A stretch of DNA of 64,000 nucleotides, taken from NCBI GenBank assembly GCA_036250195.1, contig JAVHZZ010000006.1, forward strand, positions 185,937,850-186,001,849, in the 5' to 3' direction. The position numbers were made by a program, and so were the translations under genes. The notes under the pieces were generated by a model. It worked only from the letters and a program-made list of their open reading frames with translations, searched no databases and was not told the DNA's origin. The DNA is from Mixophyes australis. Lineage: Eukaryota > Chordata > Amphibia > Anura > Limnodynastidae. This document shows positions 53,406 to 64,000 of this stretch, in pieces. Position 1 is the first letter of the stretch. The number at the start of each line of letters is the position of its first letter.

Positions 53406-54218
53406 ATGAGCACTGTGGGCTCTATTTATCAAAGTGAGAAAAGTCCTATCTCTAAGGCCAGGTACACACTAGCTCGATGATTTCACGAAAAACCTCCAAT
53501 CAGTCGATATCCGACCGTTTGGTCAGATATCGGGCAAGTGTGTATAGTGACACATATAACAGTAATGAACTGTGTTAGTAGCGCTTCACTCAGGTATGCT
53601 GCCCTGCCTGTATCAATGAAGTGTCACCAAACACTTCATATAACATAGCAATATAACAATATCAATACATACATTTGGCGCTGCCTTCCCACACACTGGG
53701 AAAGATGATACATGCACATATGAATTCTTTGTTCAGGTTTCAGGTCTCTGGGCTAGGAGGATATATAATACAAGAAAAAAACCAATGGTGCAGATCATAA
53801 GCACAAATGTCCAATCTGTAATATACCCCTAGAATCAAAACCCGTGTGTAGATGAAACTAATGCACACCACACCCATGTTTCCACCCGTGTTTCCACTCC
53901 AAACTGAATCCCCCTTAGGGTATGCGCTTACTTCACAATGGAAGTTTTCAAGCCCTCAGAGGTAATGCTGATATCGGATTCTTTCCAAATTTCTCCCGAT
54001 GGTCTCTTGCACTCATAAACAGTAAAGATAAAAACAATCTGGTGCATTAACCTTTTTAATTAAAAAACAGATTTAAAACAATTGCATATGCTCGTACCAG
54101 AAAGCAGTGATCACACGCATGGAACAAGATGGTATGAATATGAACGGTCCTTCTCCACAATCAGTCTCATATGTCCATATGTAGTCCCTGCAATTCCGGT
54201 CTGCACAACGATTATAAC

Positions 54219-54254
54219 CAACGCATTTCGACCTAGATCGGTCTTTTTCAAGGT
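54219..54254 (-). other. hammerhead-like stem in the Penelope 3' region
   Basis: On the minus strand: CCTTGAAAAAGACC gatcta GGTCGAAATGCGTTGG. GACC/GGTC forms a stem followed directly by GAAA, as stem II and the GAAA of a hammerhead do. The other core element, CUGAUGA, is not intact. Penelope-like elements are known to carry hammerhead ribozymes; this may be a dead one or only a resemblance. Confidence 0.3.
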
Positions 54255-54646
54255 ATAATATTCAATGTTTCCAGCGTCCTTTTTATTCCCTTCTAAGTCC
54301 GCCCCTTTTCCAAAACGAGGCTTGGTTCTGTTAGTACAAGTGGAAGTTCCGGTATCATGATGTCCAGCCCCATGCACGTAACCATGGTAACTTGTTCCGC
54401 TTTGCTCTGACTGGATATTCCGTATTGTTGACATTGCGTGTATGCCGGGGGATGATACTATGACTCACAAAATAAACAGACATGTGTAAATGAATGGAAA
54501 TAAGGACTATGACAGCGTCCCCCATTAGTGCTGTTACACTATCATATTTCCTCCTTATCCTAACATGCTGATGGTATCCATAGAGAACAATAATAACAAT
54601 TAAAAACACTGTTCATGAGTACATACAAAGGATACTGTCACTGTAA

Positions 54647-56499
54647 TCATAAAAACCACTTTAATTCAAATTCAGAGTTAAGGCCTTTGGGGATCAGTGT
54701 ATCTATATTGAAGATCCATTTCATTTCAGACCTGGATAGATACCCAACAGTATTGCTATTCTTCCATGATTCTTCTACTTTTTGTAGTCCCCAAAAACCT
54801 ATCACATGTTCCACAGAGCATGAGTGATGAGTTTTGAAGTGTTGTGAAAGTGCATGGGTTTCTAAACCCCTTCTTATATTGTACAGATGTTCTCTCAAAC
54901 GCACCTTTAATGGACGAGTGGTCCTTCCTATGTATATCTTGTTACAGCTACATTCGATGGCATACACTACATTTTTTGAATGGCAAGTAATAAATTGTTC
55001 TATTTGGACCTTCTTTCCATTCAAAGTAAGGACTGTCATTTTATTTTGTTTCATTTTGCACGTTTTGCATGCAATGCACTGAGCACACCTATGAAAACCT
55101 TTACTTCTACTGGACACTCTTTTCTCTTCTGGCAAATGACTCCTAATAAGTGTGTCCTTCAAGTTATTCGCATTTCTATAGATGAATGTTGGTTTTTCTG
55201 GAATCATATTGCCTATTGTTGTATCTTGTCTTAACAAATACCAATATTTGTGGATAATTTTCTCCATCTGTCTATGTTGAGAACTAAATCCCGAAATAAA
55301 GGCCCATTCATATTTGTTGTCCCTATTTGGACCTTTATTTTTTGGGGCTAGGAGTTCTTCTCTCTTATTGTCATGTGCTCTTTTTTCAGCTTTATCTAGC
55401 AACTCTTCTGTGTACCCCTTCTGACTGAAGTTCTTTTTCATTTCCTCTATTTGTTGTTGGAATACCTTACCCTCTGTGCAATTCCTTCTAACTCTTGTCA
55501 TTTGACTGAGGGGCACACTATCAAGCCAAAGACGATGATGATTGCTATTATAATCAATGTAGCTATTAATGTCTGTTGGCTTGTGGAAGGTCTTCGTTTG
55601 TATCACATTCTCTTCAACATAAACCGTGATGTCAAGAAAATTGACACTCACCTTGCTCAATTCAAATGAAAATTCAATATTGCAATCATTCCTATTCAAA
55701 TGATCAAGAAATGATTTCAAATCATCCTCTGGCCCTCTCCAAATGAAAAAGACATCGTCTATGTACCGACGCCATGACACCAGGCTCGCCCCAAACTCAT
55801 GGCCAGACCATACATGTGTCTCCTCCCACTGCGCCATGAAGATGTTAGCATAGCTTGGGGCGAACCTGGTGCCCATCGCCGTACCCACACATTGTAGGAA
55901 GTAGTCTTCCCCAAATCTGAAATAATTGTGGAAAAGGACAAACTCTATTCCCTCCATTATAAAACTCCTAGTTTCTTCAGAAAGATTTGTATTTAAAAGG
56001 CTTTGTTTTACAGCCTTTAACCCTGTATCATGGGCAATGATGGTATATAGAGATCTGACATCCCCTGTGACCAATATCATCTTATCATCCCAAGTGATCT
56101 CTGATAAATGTCTTAAAAAATCCGTTGTATCCTTAAGATACGATCGGGATTCTTGTGCCAGGGGTTGTAGATATGAATCAAGAACTTCTGACAGGTTGAT
56201 GGTAATTGACCCTGACCCCGAAACAATGGGCCTTCCCGGTGGATTTTCTCTATCTTTATGTACTTTTGGAAGTATGTACAGCACCGGTGTTCTTGGATGT
56301 TGAATTAGTATATATTTCATTGTATCATCGTCTATTGATCCCATATTGTTGTGTTTTTCTAGGAGTGTTTTGAGGTCCTTATTAATCTGTTCTATCGGAT
56401 CTTTTCTTAGCTTTTTATACGTGTTGTCCAAATATAACTGCCTCTGGACTTCTAGCACGTATTTGTCTCTATCCATTATAACAACCCCCCCGCCCTTAT
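54647..56499 (-). CDS. Penelope-like RT with GIY-YIG endonuclease, N-terminally truncated
   Basis: Reverse transcriptase fused to an endonuclease, used to copy element RNA at a nicked target. The first ATG is at 56476 (609 residues), but the frame is open to the insertion junction and includes the DKGGGVVIM motif just upstream, so the true N-terminus is lost. From that ATG: PKVHK..GRPIV (70-85), motif A with D139, the GTAMG motif (198-202), the YIDD catalytic motif (238-241), LD.TVY (281-286), a Cys cluster (C464, C467, C470, C473, then C498-H499) as in the Penelope linker, and the nuclease VVYAIEC (503-509), KIYIGRT (513-519) and RLREH (526-530). No internal stops, so the insertion is fairly young. 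'SLYTII' replaces the usual SLYTNI. Confidence 0.93.
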
Positions 56500-57062
56500 C
56501 GTTTGATCAGATATCGTGCAAGTGTGTATAGTGACACGATGATCTAAAGTCGTCCCAAAGTGCCGATCATTGTTTCATTTGGTTGGTCGCACTGTTTAAT
56601 ATTTGCCGACCACATGTAGTGTGTATGCACTCATGCTCACAATCTCCATAGAGTTTACAAAGTCGTGCTCTTTTCAGCTGATGCTAGTGATGAATGTCCC
56701 GTTGAATAAATGTAGAGAGTGCTGTAGAAGGAATAATGAATTTGTTTGTTCTGAGACAGAATGTTTCAATTCAGAGTCACAGAAGTCCACATGTCCTAAA
56801 AAATATGTTAGGACATGTGGATAGCTGTAACAAGGCTTTAATTAATGTGACAATGTAACAATAATGAATGAATGAATATTGTGCTGTCATTCTCTGAAGA
56901 CTAGAGGACCCGATGAAGGACCAGATGAAGTGCACAGATCTGAAGGTAAAGGGTGTCAGTGTGTATGGATGAATCATCAGACTGATCGGACTTTCAGTCC
57001 TAGGTTCAATAGTTTGAGATAACAGGTTGGTCAGAAAATTCTTCAGTGTGTACCTAGCCTAA

Positions 57063-58925
57063 AGCTTCTCCCTATCTGTCAAGGGGTTAATACTGGTGAT
57101 AGCACTATTAGAGTAACCCCTGCCGGAGATAAGATTCCCTGGCTTTCTCTGGTGATAGATTCCCCATGCAAAACATAGAGAAGCCTATTTAACAAGAATT
57201 GCAATCCTTCTTCTGCTATAGCCACCTCTGGATGGTTACTGCTGGAGATACACAATGAAAAAATGCTTTATTAAACATTTTTTACATTGGGAAATCATTT
57301 AGAATTTATTTTTGTTAATATATTTTTTTTTATATTTTAAATATATACATATCTATACTTTTTTTTTAATACGATTGGAATGTGAAGTCCAAAAGGGGGC
57401 TTTCAGTTCCACTGCGCATTTGTGAACCGTCTAGCTGTGTCATGCATTCCCGTTTCCTTGGATGCAGCCCGGTGATAGGGTAAGTTAAGTCTTACAGCTA
57501 CCAGCCAGTGATGCCAGACAGATGAGTATAACTCAGCTGCCCCGGTGATATTTTATTAGTAAATGATGACAATAGGAGATTTTCTATCACTGTGGTAGAC
57601 GGCGACAGAAAACCATCCTTATCACAAGTTTTTTTAAATTAGGCCATGTATATTTTACTGCTATTCTCTATTTCATATGTAACATAAGATCTCAAACTAA
57701 AGTGAGCTGTCTTTAATCCACTGATATGCTGTGTAATTAAGCAGTAATGACTGCAGTAAAGGCACTCCCTCCAAAGGTATCTGTCAGCTTAAAATAAATG
57801 CAGATAGCAGACAGAGCCCTTGTGATATTAACTACAACCTTCATTGTTGAAAGTGGTCCCAACTTCAAAGGAATCTAGTAAACTAGATAAGTACACAAGA
57901 TTGCTACAATGTAACATATGTGCTATGATGAACAGTCCCAGTCTTACATGTATTTGGCTATTGGGAGTAGATTCAGTGACTTTGAGCGCAGGTTCCTCTG
58001 CTGGGTCTACACATGCATGTGTACCTTTAGTTTTGTTTGTATATTGGAGTTGTATTGTGTATGTTAGGTCATAATATTGTAATGGCTCAGGCACAAGGAT
58101 TATCATCTGCAATTACAAAATATCAGGACAATGCACAAATCAGGTGGAGTATAAATGTAAATACAAGACAAAGGGCTCTATTTATCAAATGGTAAAAAGT
58201 CTTATGTTCGAAAGTCCTTCACATCATGTTGGTTGAACCTTTATGGCTCCACCAAGCCCTACAAACAAAGAGTGTTGTCACACTTTCAAGTATTTTTTCA
58301 GGCACTGCAAACACTGCATGTAACATTTTCTGAGCATAAGTGCTTCCATGTGACAATCTGAGCTCTAAGAATACTAACACTTTTGTATCTGGAAGCTCAG
58401 AGTTCCAAGAGCCAGTGGGATATCACACGTAGAAATTGTATATATCTCAGTGTAGACTTATGTAAAAACTAGTGTTGAAGGTGCCTATGTGATACCGTCC
58501 TTATACTTTTAGGACTGATGCTGTGTCTGACATATTTGCATTTAAAAAAGAGCGCTCAAATAAAATACATGTAAAAATTGTGTACTTACACCCATATGCT
58601 GATTTAGAGACATCTCGATGCATGTAGCTGAGCACCAGGAGCATATGTGCCAGGTTTACATCAGGCGTACATCACACACTAACACCCAAGCAGATCATAA
58701 AAGCAAGAATATTTTTTTTTGATAACGAAAAAGGTATTCGCTAATAGAATACATTACAAACCCTCTAAAATGCAGCAGATATAATCTTCTTTCTTGAATG
58801 AAAGTAGCACAAATGTAATCCTAAATTAGATACAATTAAATAATATGGACGTAATCGATGAAGAATGCACCATCAGAAGCTAATCCACAATAAGCCAATG
58901 AGAAAAGGCTAGCTAGTGTTGGCGT
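57063..58925. other. no gene seen; MITE debris
   Basis: 57063-57640 looks like the right half of an older MITE ('ccctggctttctctggtgatag', 'cttatcacaagtttttttaaattaggcc') that begins near 53417. A second 'gggctctatttatcaaatggtaaaaag' start is at about 58173. No coding sequence recognised. Confidence 0.45.
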
Positions 58926-58934
58926 CCATCATTT

Positions 58935-59100
58935 ATTATTATTATTATAATTATTATTATTTATTTATAGGGCGCCACTAGGTATCCGTAGCACCGTACA
59001 GGTACATACAGAAATACAGTACATGGTGAGACATCACGGAACAGTTAACAAAAAGCACAGTAACTCGGAAGCTCAAAGTACAGCTAGATGACAGCCGAGA
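58935..59100 (-). repeat. LINE/SINE 3' region in reverse, (ATT)n tail
   Basis: An (ATT)n run and 'ttatttatagggcgccactaggtatccgtagcaccgtacagg..' match, in diverged form, the reverse-oriented repeat at 40058-40455. Confidence 0.6.
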
Positions 59101-59230
59101 GCCCCAGCGGGGTAGCTAGAGGGGTATGTATGTGCACCATTCCTCAGACACAAATAAGTGATACGGCTATTGACAAGCGTATTGTGCAGGTCTGCTTCAG
59201 TTCACAATTGAACAAACACACCCTTTCTGT

Positions 59231-59538
59231 TAGGGCCGGATTAACCCGAAGTGTAACTGGGCTAAATCCCAGGGGCCTTGGGCATCCAAGGGGCCCTTGA
59301 CAGAGCTCACCAGCATTATTGATGAGGCCGGGGCGGGGGCGCCCCCGGCCCGATCTATGCTGCTGAGCCTGTCACTGTTGTCCTTCCGCGGCGCGCTGTA
59401 ATCGTGAGAATGTCACAAGATCTCCTCAGTAAGGTAAGCATTTAGGGGAGCGGCGCCACAGGTGGCTAACAGGGGGGCCTCACGGGGGAATGGGGGCCCC
59501 CTTAGTCCAGGGGCCTCCATTCCCTTAATCCGGCCCTG
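59231..59538. mobile_element. hAT MITE, 'CAGGGCCGGATTAA' family, copy 2
   Basis: Ends TAGGGCCGGATTAA and TTAATCCGGCCCTG. Flanks ctttctgt (59223-59230) and cttactgt (59539-59546) match at 7 of 8. The body is the inverse of the copy at 26999-27366 in part ('caggggcctccattcccttaatccggccc'). Confidence 0.9.
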
Positions 59539-59546
59539 CTTACTGT

Positions 59547-60090
59547 ACTCAGTCAACATTTGCATGCTCCTTTCCTCCTTTTTTCCGTCTTTCTAAGCGG
59601 AAAAAAGCACAAGGGACAAATACGGACATAGGCGGGCACTTTTATGGGGCATGTGCAGTTCCAATTTGCGTATTTTACGTTCAGCAAATGGATGGACGGA
59701 CGCCCCACTCAGCATGAGCCGCTGTGTATTTAGGCTTTCTGCTGAAACGTTTTGTCATATTAAATATAATTTATGATATCTATCTAATCTCTGGAGATGT
59801 GACTACATAAACCTTTTCCAATGGAGTTTATTGTGCAATTAAAAGCAGTTAAACAAAAGGGTAAGACTATGAGCTATCGATTAAAGAATAGAGAAATTGC
59901 AATGGCATTGTGGGGGATTTGTATCTCATGGTAGCTCCAGCTATACAACGTTTGTGTCCCACTTTTGCTTTCCCAATCCGCACATTGACCATTCTACACT
60001 GTGGACCTTATGCAGTACAAGGCCATTTGCATAGCATGAGATAGGGATTTAATTACTGAGCTCGGGCACAAAATAGACTTGCTGGTGTCC
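59547..60090. other. no gene seen
   Basis: Unrecognised sequence up to the LINE fragment. Confidence 0.5.
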
Positions 60091-60094
60091 ATAT

Positions 60095-61072
60095 AGTCAG
60101 TCACATCTCTGTTGATAACATGACGATAAATCCCACCCCACAAGCTCGCTGCCTAGGTGTAATCCTTGACTCACACCTATCCTTTGTTCCCCACATTGAC
60201 TCTATATCTAAATCATGCTACATACATCTAAAGAACATTTCCAGAATTTGCACATATCTCACGCAAGACACTGCAAAAACCTTAATCCATGCACTTATCA
60301 TCTCCCGCATTGACTATTGCAATTCCCTCCTTACTGGTCTTCCCAAAAACAGACTCAAACCCCTACAATCTATTTTGCACGCTGCGGCAAGACTGATTTT
60401 CCTTGCAAATGGTTATTCCTCTGTTGAATCACTCTGTATGTCTCTACACTGGCTGCCTGTTTGGTACCATATCCAACATAAAATAATCTTACTAACCTAC
60501 AAGGCCATCAACAAAGCTGCACCAACATACATCTCCTCTCTTGTCTCAAAACTCCCAACTCGGCAACTCCGTTCTACACAAGATCTGCGTCTCTCATCCA
60601 ACCTCATTACATCCTCCCATTCCCGGTTACAGGACCTTTTTCGGGCTGCACCCACTCTATGGAATTCTCTCCCTCGCACAGTAAGACTCTCCTCTGGTCT
60701 ACAAACTTTCAAGCGTTCTCTGAAAACCTACCTCTTCAGACAAGCTTATAATATTCCTCAGCCACCCTCTTAACCTCGCTACCTTTAGCCTGTTACACAA
60801 TTTCACACAAGACAACTACCCCCTGACCAATATTGTTGTGTGACGGGATCATTTAGCTTATGAGTCACTTTTACCTTTGCAGTCTGGCTGGGCCAAAATG
60901 CAAAATGTAGACCCATTGTCCCATAGATTGTAAGCTTGCAAGCAGGGCCTTCTCACCTCTTTGTCTGTTTTACCCAGTTTGTTTATTAGTTTATTATGTT
61001 TGTCCCCAATTGTAAAGCGCTACGGAATATGTTGGCGCTATATAAATAAATGATGATGATGATGATGATGAT
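60095..61072 (+). mobile_element. L2-type LINE, 5'-truncated, with 3' UTR and (GAT)n tail
   Basis: It consists of the last 217 codons of the RT ORF, about 240 bp of 3' UTR ('ccatagattgtaagcttgcaagcaggg..ccaattgtaaagcgctacggaatatgttggcgctatataaataaat'), and a (GAT)n tail at 61050-61072. The same tail is found at 7740-7893. The 5' junction is near 60095 but not exact. Confidence 0.85.
60120..60773 (+). CDS. L2/CR1-type reverse transcriptase, C-terminal part
   Basis: An open frame of 217 codons ending in TAA. It covers only the end of the LINE ORF2: ARCLGVILDSHLSF (9-22) is RT domain 7-like. The following R.DYCNSLL.GLP, AAARLI, SLHWLPV, LTYKAIN..AP.YISSL, and AP.LWNSLP..FKRSLKTYLFR motifs are the conserved C-terminal region of L2/CR1-clade elements. 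The frame is open upstream of the ATG, so that ATG is not a true start. The catalytic YADD region and endonuclease are missing, so it cannot move itself. No internal stops, which indicates a fairly recent copy. Confidence 0.85.
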   Translation: MTINPTPQARCLGVILDSHLSFVPHIDSISKSCYIHLKNISRICTYLTQDTAKTLIHALIISRIDYCNSLLTGLPKNRLKPLQSILHAAARLIFLANGYSSVESLCMSLHWLPVWYHIQHKIILLTYKAINKAAPTYISSLVSKLPTRQLRSTQDLRLSSNLITSSHSRLQDLFRAAPTLWNSLPRTVRLSSGLQTFKRSLKTYLFRQAYNIPQPPS

Positions 61073-62251
61073 CTTACGTACACAACTCCTTATGCTTACA
61101 GAGGACAGCAAGGGATGTGCAAGTTAGACCATGTACAGAACAGGTGTTTTCAAGTAAATGTGACTGATGAAGCCCAGTATGCAGATGCAGATTTGCCTGT
61201 TAGGGAACATACCTGTTGCTGGTGCTCTACCCTGATGTAAGATACAAACTGATATTGGTTACAATCAGCTGTGGCGTCTAAATGCATTTTTAACCTCTCA
61301 CTGGCTTAATCCAAGTAATTACTATGGCTGCTACATTACGTTAAATCTCTGCAATTTGTTTGCATTACTTAATTGTTATTTCCATTCTGACCACTGCAGG
61401 AAAGTAGATACGAATTTGACTTTAAAGGAAACAATGTTTGTATTTTATGGTAATGCTAAATGTGCCTTTTACTTTTATGACTAACAAGGTCCATACTCTA
61501 TTCTGTATAAGAAACATATTTTAGGTATTAAATTGTGTACAATTTGGGTAATGCGTACAAATATGTTATTGCATTTGATACCAACATTGTCAAGCTAGAT
61601 CTCTACACTTTATCTGTAATATCAGCCGCGAACCAGACATATATGTTTCTGCCTATTCCAGGCTTATATACAAGCGAATCAGACGTGGATGCATCTTGAG
61701 ATGTGCCCGCTTCAGCTTGTGTCAATATGTATTTCTTTCTGATGCAATTTACGCCTGTGCTTTAGTCTGAAATTATGTTCAACTCTACATTAGGCCCTAT
61801 ATTTGTATATTCCCATTTCACAGATCTGGGGTCGTGATGGTCAATTAACTCTGCTGATCGTTGAAAGCCAAAATGTGCTAGAAAAATCTCCACAATTTCA
61901 TGAGCAAATGTGTAACAAGGAGAATACTTTGTGAAGCAGTTTTGAAAATTTTACTTATCTCTAATTTCAGCCACAAACTAATAAGAAAAAGACAAAAAAA
62001 AAGGGGAAGTTCACTTTTCTAGAACTTACTTAATTGTAATCTGTACTCTCATGACCTGTGTCCATTACCTGAAGATACTATGAGAAGTAGTCCATTCCTC
62101 ATCTATAGAGCAGCAAACAGTCCAACTGGATCACTGTACCTTTTAGATGCTATTAACAGGTACCAATCGAGGGGCCAATCTGCTCATGTTACTGACTCTC
62201 CACCTACTCCCAGAAGCAGACATTTACAAAATTACCAATACATGCCTGTAG
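61073..62251. other. no gene seen
   Basis: AT-rich, unrecognised sequence between the LINE fragment and the hAT element. Confidence 0.5.
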
Positions 62252-62259
62252 GTGAAAGC

Positions 62260-63674
62260 CAGGGCCTGATTAAGGGTTCTGGCCGCCCTAGGCTAATACG
62301 GCCGCAATATATAGGTGTATAGGAACACTCCTGAATATGAATGTTCAGGTGTATTCTCCAGCATTCAAATTTAGACAGATTGTGCCATTGTCTCTTACCT
62401 GTCCTTGCTCTTCTCTCTTGCAACTTTGTTATCCTCTCGCTGGCTTCTGGAAAGTTGGCGTCCTTTTTTGAAAATGCAAAAATGTATTATAATGCAAAGC
62501 CTGAATGATTAGGCCCTTTAGTTAAAACAAAACACTCCATTATGGCCAGCTAAAAGTACCCCATTGGACAGGCATATATAAGCAATATCTGAATATTTGT
62601 TGTCAATCAAATACAAACCTCTACCAGCCCCATCTCACTAATATTTAGTATTCTAGTGATTGCTGAGACCACCCATGTGACCACCACACAATCATGAGAT
62701 TCTGCCCCCCAAAGCTGCTCTATTTTTTAAATACCCCCTGCAGCCATTTTCCTTAACCACAACCCCCCCCCCCCCCCGCACAGCCATTTTCCTTAACCCC
62801 TGCTGCAGCCATTTTCTTTACCTCCCACCCTGCATCCATCCCCCTTGCAGCTATTTTCCTTACCTCCACTCTGCTAGCTAGCTATCCCCCCCCCGTCACA
62901 TCAAAACTACCCCAGTCACATATATCAGCCCCCCTCCTCTGCCCTCCTTCATACATATCAACCTCTCTACCTCCCTATAGATTTTCATGGCAGCCCCCCC
63001 CTCCCACCCTATAGATTTGTATGACAGTCCCCCTCTCCCTCCCTATACATATGCATGACAGTCTCCCCTCTCCCTCCCTATAGATATGCAGGGTAGTCCC
63101 CCCCCTATAGATATGCAGGGTAGTTCCCCCCCCCTCCCTATAGATATGCAGGGTAGTTCCCCCCCCTCCCTATAGATATGCAGGGCAGTTCCCCCCCCCT
63201 CCCTATAGATATGCAGGGCAGTTCCCCCCCCTCCCTATAGATATGCAGAGCAGTTCCCCCCCACCCTCCCTATAGATATGCAGGGCAGTTCCCCCCCTCC
63301 CTATAGATATGCAGGGCAGTTCCCCCCTTCACTTACCTGTAGTTGTGCCAGCGTCGCTCCTCTCCTCAGATCAGCAGATAGGAAGTGAAGACGTCCTGCT
63401 TCCTGTCTGCTGCACAGCAACAGGCAGCCTGGCGATTGGCTGTGTGTTGATAACCACTGACCACCTATGCTTTTGATCGTCGAGCCCTCCACCCCCCGCG
63501 GCGACCCCCCCCCTCCCCCACCCCGAAAAAAAAATGAATGAAGAAAAAAAAAAAATTAAAAAAAAAAATTAAAAAAAAAAAAATTTTTTTAAAAAAATAC
63601 CCACAGTGCAGCGCCCCCCAGGACCCAGCGCCCCAGGCTGCAGCCTGGTCAGCCTAGTGGTTGATCAGGCCCTG
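62260..63674. mobile_element. 1.4-kb hAT element, 'CAGGGCCTGATTAAGG' family, perfect 8-bp duplication
   Basis: Starts CAGGGCCTGATTAAGG and ends GGTTGATCAGGCCCTG. A perfect GTGAAAGC lies at 62252-62259 and 63675-63682. The inside holds C-rich sequence, an approximately 35-bp minisatellite (63000-63320) and an A/T homopolymer patch (63525-63597). The short frames inside code for nothing recognisable, so it is non-autonomous. Confidence 0.92.
63000..63325. repeat. minisatellite, 'ccctatagatatgcagggcagttcccccc', about 9 units
   Basis: Units of roughly 27-37 bp, the length varying with the C-run (7-9 C). Each has 'tatagatatgcag(g)g.agt'. It lies entirely inside the hAT element. The opposite strand is a series of G-runs. 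Confidence 0.9.
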
Positions 63675-63846
63675 GTGAAAGCACATGGGCAAACATATCC
63701 CTTGCTCTACCTCCCCTAGATACCTTATGGGGAACGCATTACTCCCAACCTTTACAATCTCAGTGGTGCAGACCTAATTCACGGACTAAGAAAGTCATGA
63801 GTTTATGGAAAAGTGGGCAGAGCTTCACCAGAAAGTAGGAATGGTG

Positions 63847-64000
63847 CAGGGGCGCACGCAGGATTGTAATGGGGGGTTATCCCCCACCGGAAAAAAAAAC
63901 AAAACAGCGAGAGAGGTTGCAGCAGCTCCGTTTCGGGCACTGTATACCGAAACTGAGCTGTATACAATACAGCACCGCCTCGGACGCTTCTTTGACAGCG
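63847..64000. mobile_element. hAT-like MITE, left part, cut by window end
   Basis: Starts CAGGGGCGCACGCAGGATTG followed by G-run and A-run sequence, like other 'CAGGGGCG' termini in the window. An inverted pair ('tttcgggcactgtataccgaaa') lies inside. The right end is outside the window. Confidence 0.6.

Larger units (their letters stand above)
53554..56499 (-). mobile_element. Penelope-like retroelement, 5'-truncated
   Basis: A 2946-bp insertion flanked by a 38-bp duplication (53516-53553 and 56500-56537, two mismatches; contains 'aagtgtgtatagtgacac'). The coding region (54647-56499) runs straight into the 5' junction, so the front of the element is missing. The 3' region of about 1.1 kb (53554-54646) is non-coding. 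The protein type (RT with a C-terminal GIY-YIG nuclease) defines Penelope-like elements. Confidence 0.92.
53456..57059. mobile_element. Harbinger-type MITE, 'GGCCAGGTACACACT' family, split by a Penelope-like element
   Basis: Ends GGCCAGGTACACACT (53456) and AGTGTGTACCTAGCC (57059) with TAA at 53453-53455 and 57060-57062. Without the insertion it is about 620 bp. The left piece is 53456-53553 and the right piece 56500-57059. A 5' fragment of the same family is at 26659. Confidence 0.85.

Overview
Eukaryotic chromosome window, most probably from an amphibian and likely a frog. This rests on a vertebrate type I keratin gene with the canonical exon sizes, an AT-rich intergenic background, and a very dense load of hAT and Harbinger-type MITEs, tRNA-derived SINEs with (GAT)n tails, L2-type LINE 3' ends, Penelope-like and Ty3/Gypsy elements. 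The species cannot be named from sequence alone.

Only one host protein-coding gene is supported: a type I keratin on the minus strand. Its start codon is at 20728 and its stop codon ends at 13441, with eight coding exons, 423 residues, a TATA-like box at 20805-20811 and a poly(A) signal at 13382-13387. All seven introns have GT..AG ends and all phases match. Nearly everything else is mobile DNA or its debris.

Layout: 1-1408 end of a hAT element (minus) with 106-bp tandem repeats; 1756-2241 solo LTR inside a TA microsatellite; 2278-9700 assorted MITEs, a 363-bp hairpin repeat, LTR-like sequences and an L2 tail; 10173-10359 a Charlie-like hAT MITE; 13441-20728 keratin gene with MITEs in introns 2 and 7; 24.0-25.9 kb SINE remnant plus a 1.3-kb minisatellite; 26.66-27.4 kb three nested MITEs; 28.2-28.6 kb a long TG-rich tract; 30286-33483 a complete 3198-bp hAT-type element with 8-bp target duplication, a 14 x 100-bp tandem array, a 219-codon ORF and a second unrelated 100-bp-period array; 35495-38113 a 2.6-kb solo LTR with 4-bp target duplication; 41.4-43.6 kb LTR-like and decayed Gypsy pol; 45-47.2 kb MITEs; 48.8-50.4 kb a SINE split by an unrecognised 1.43-kb insertion of inverted and tandem 393-bp units; 51.3-52.5 kb two hAT MITEs; 53456-57059 a MITE split by a Penelope-like element (RT plus GIY-YIG) with a 38-bp target duplication; 59.2-61.1 kb hAT MITE and an L2-type LINE fragment; 62260-63674 a 1.4-kb hAT element with an internal minisatellite.

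The best candidates for something undescribed are the hAT-type element carrying two distinct 100-bp-period arrays around an intact ORF (30286-33483), the 393-bp-unit composite insertion (48902-50332), and the long solo LTR whose promoter has CCAAT boxes set inside palindromes (35495-38113). All terminal repeats and target duplications were read by eye; family names are by resemblance and no database was searched.
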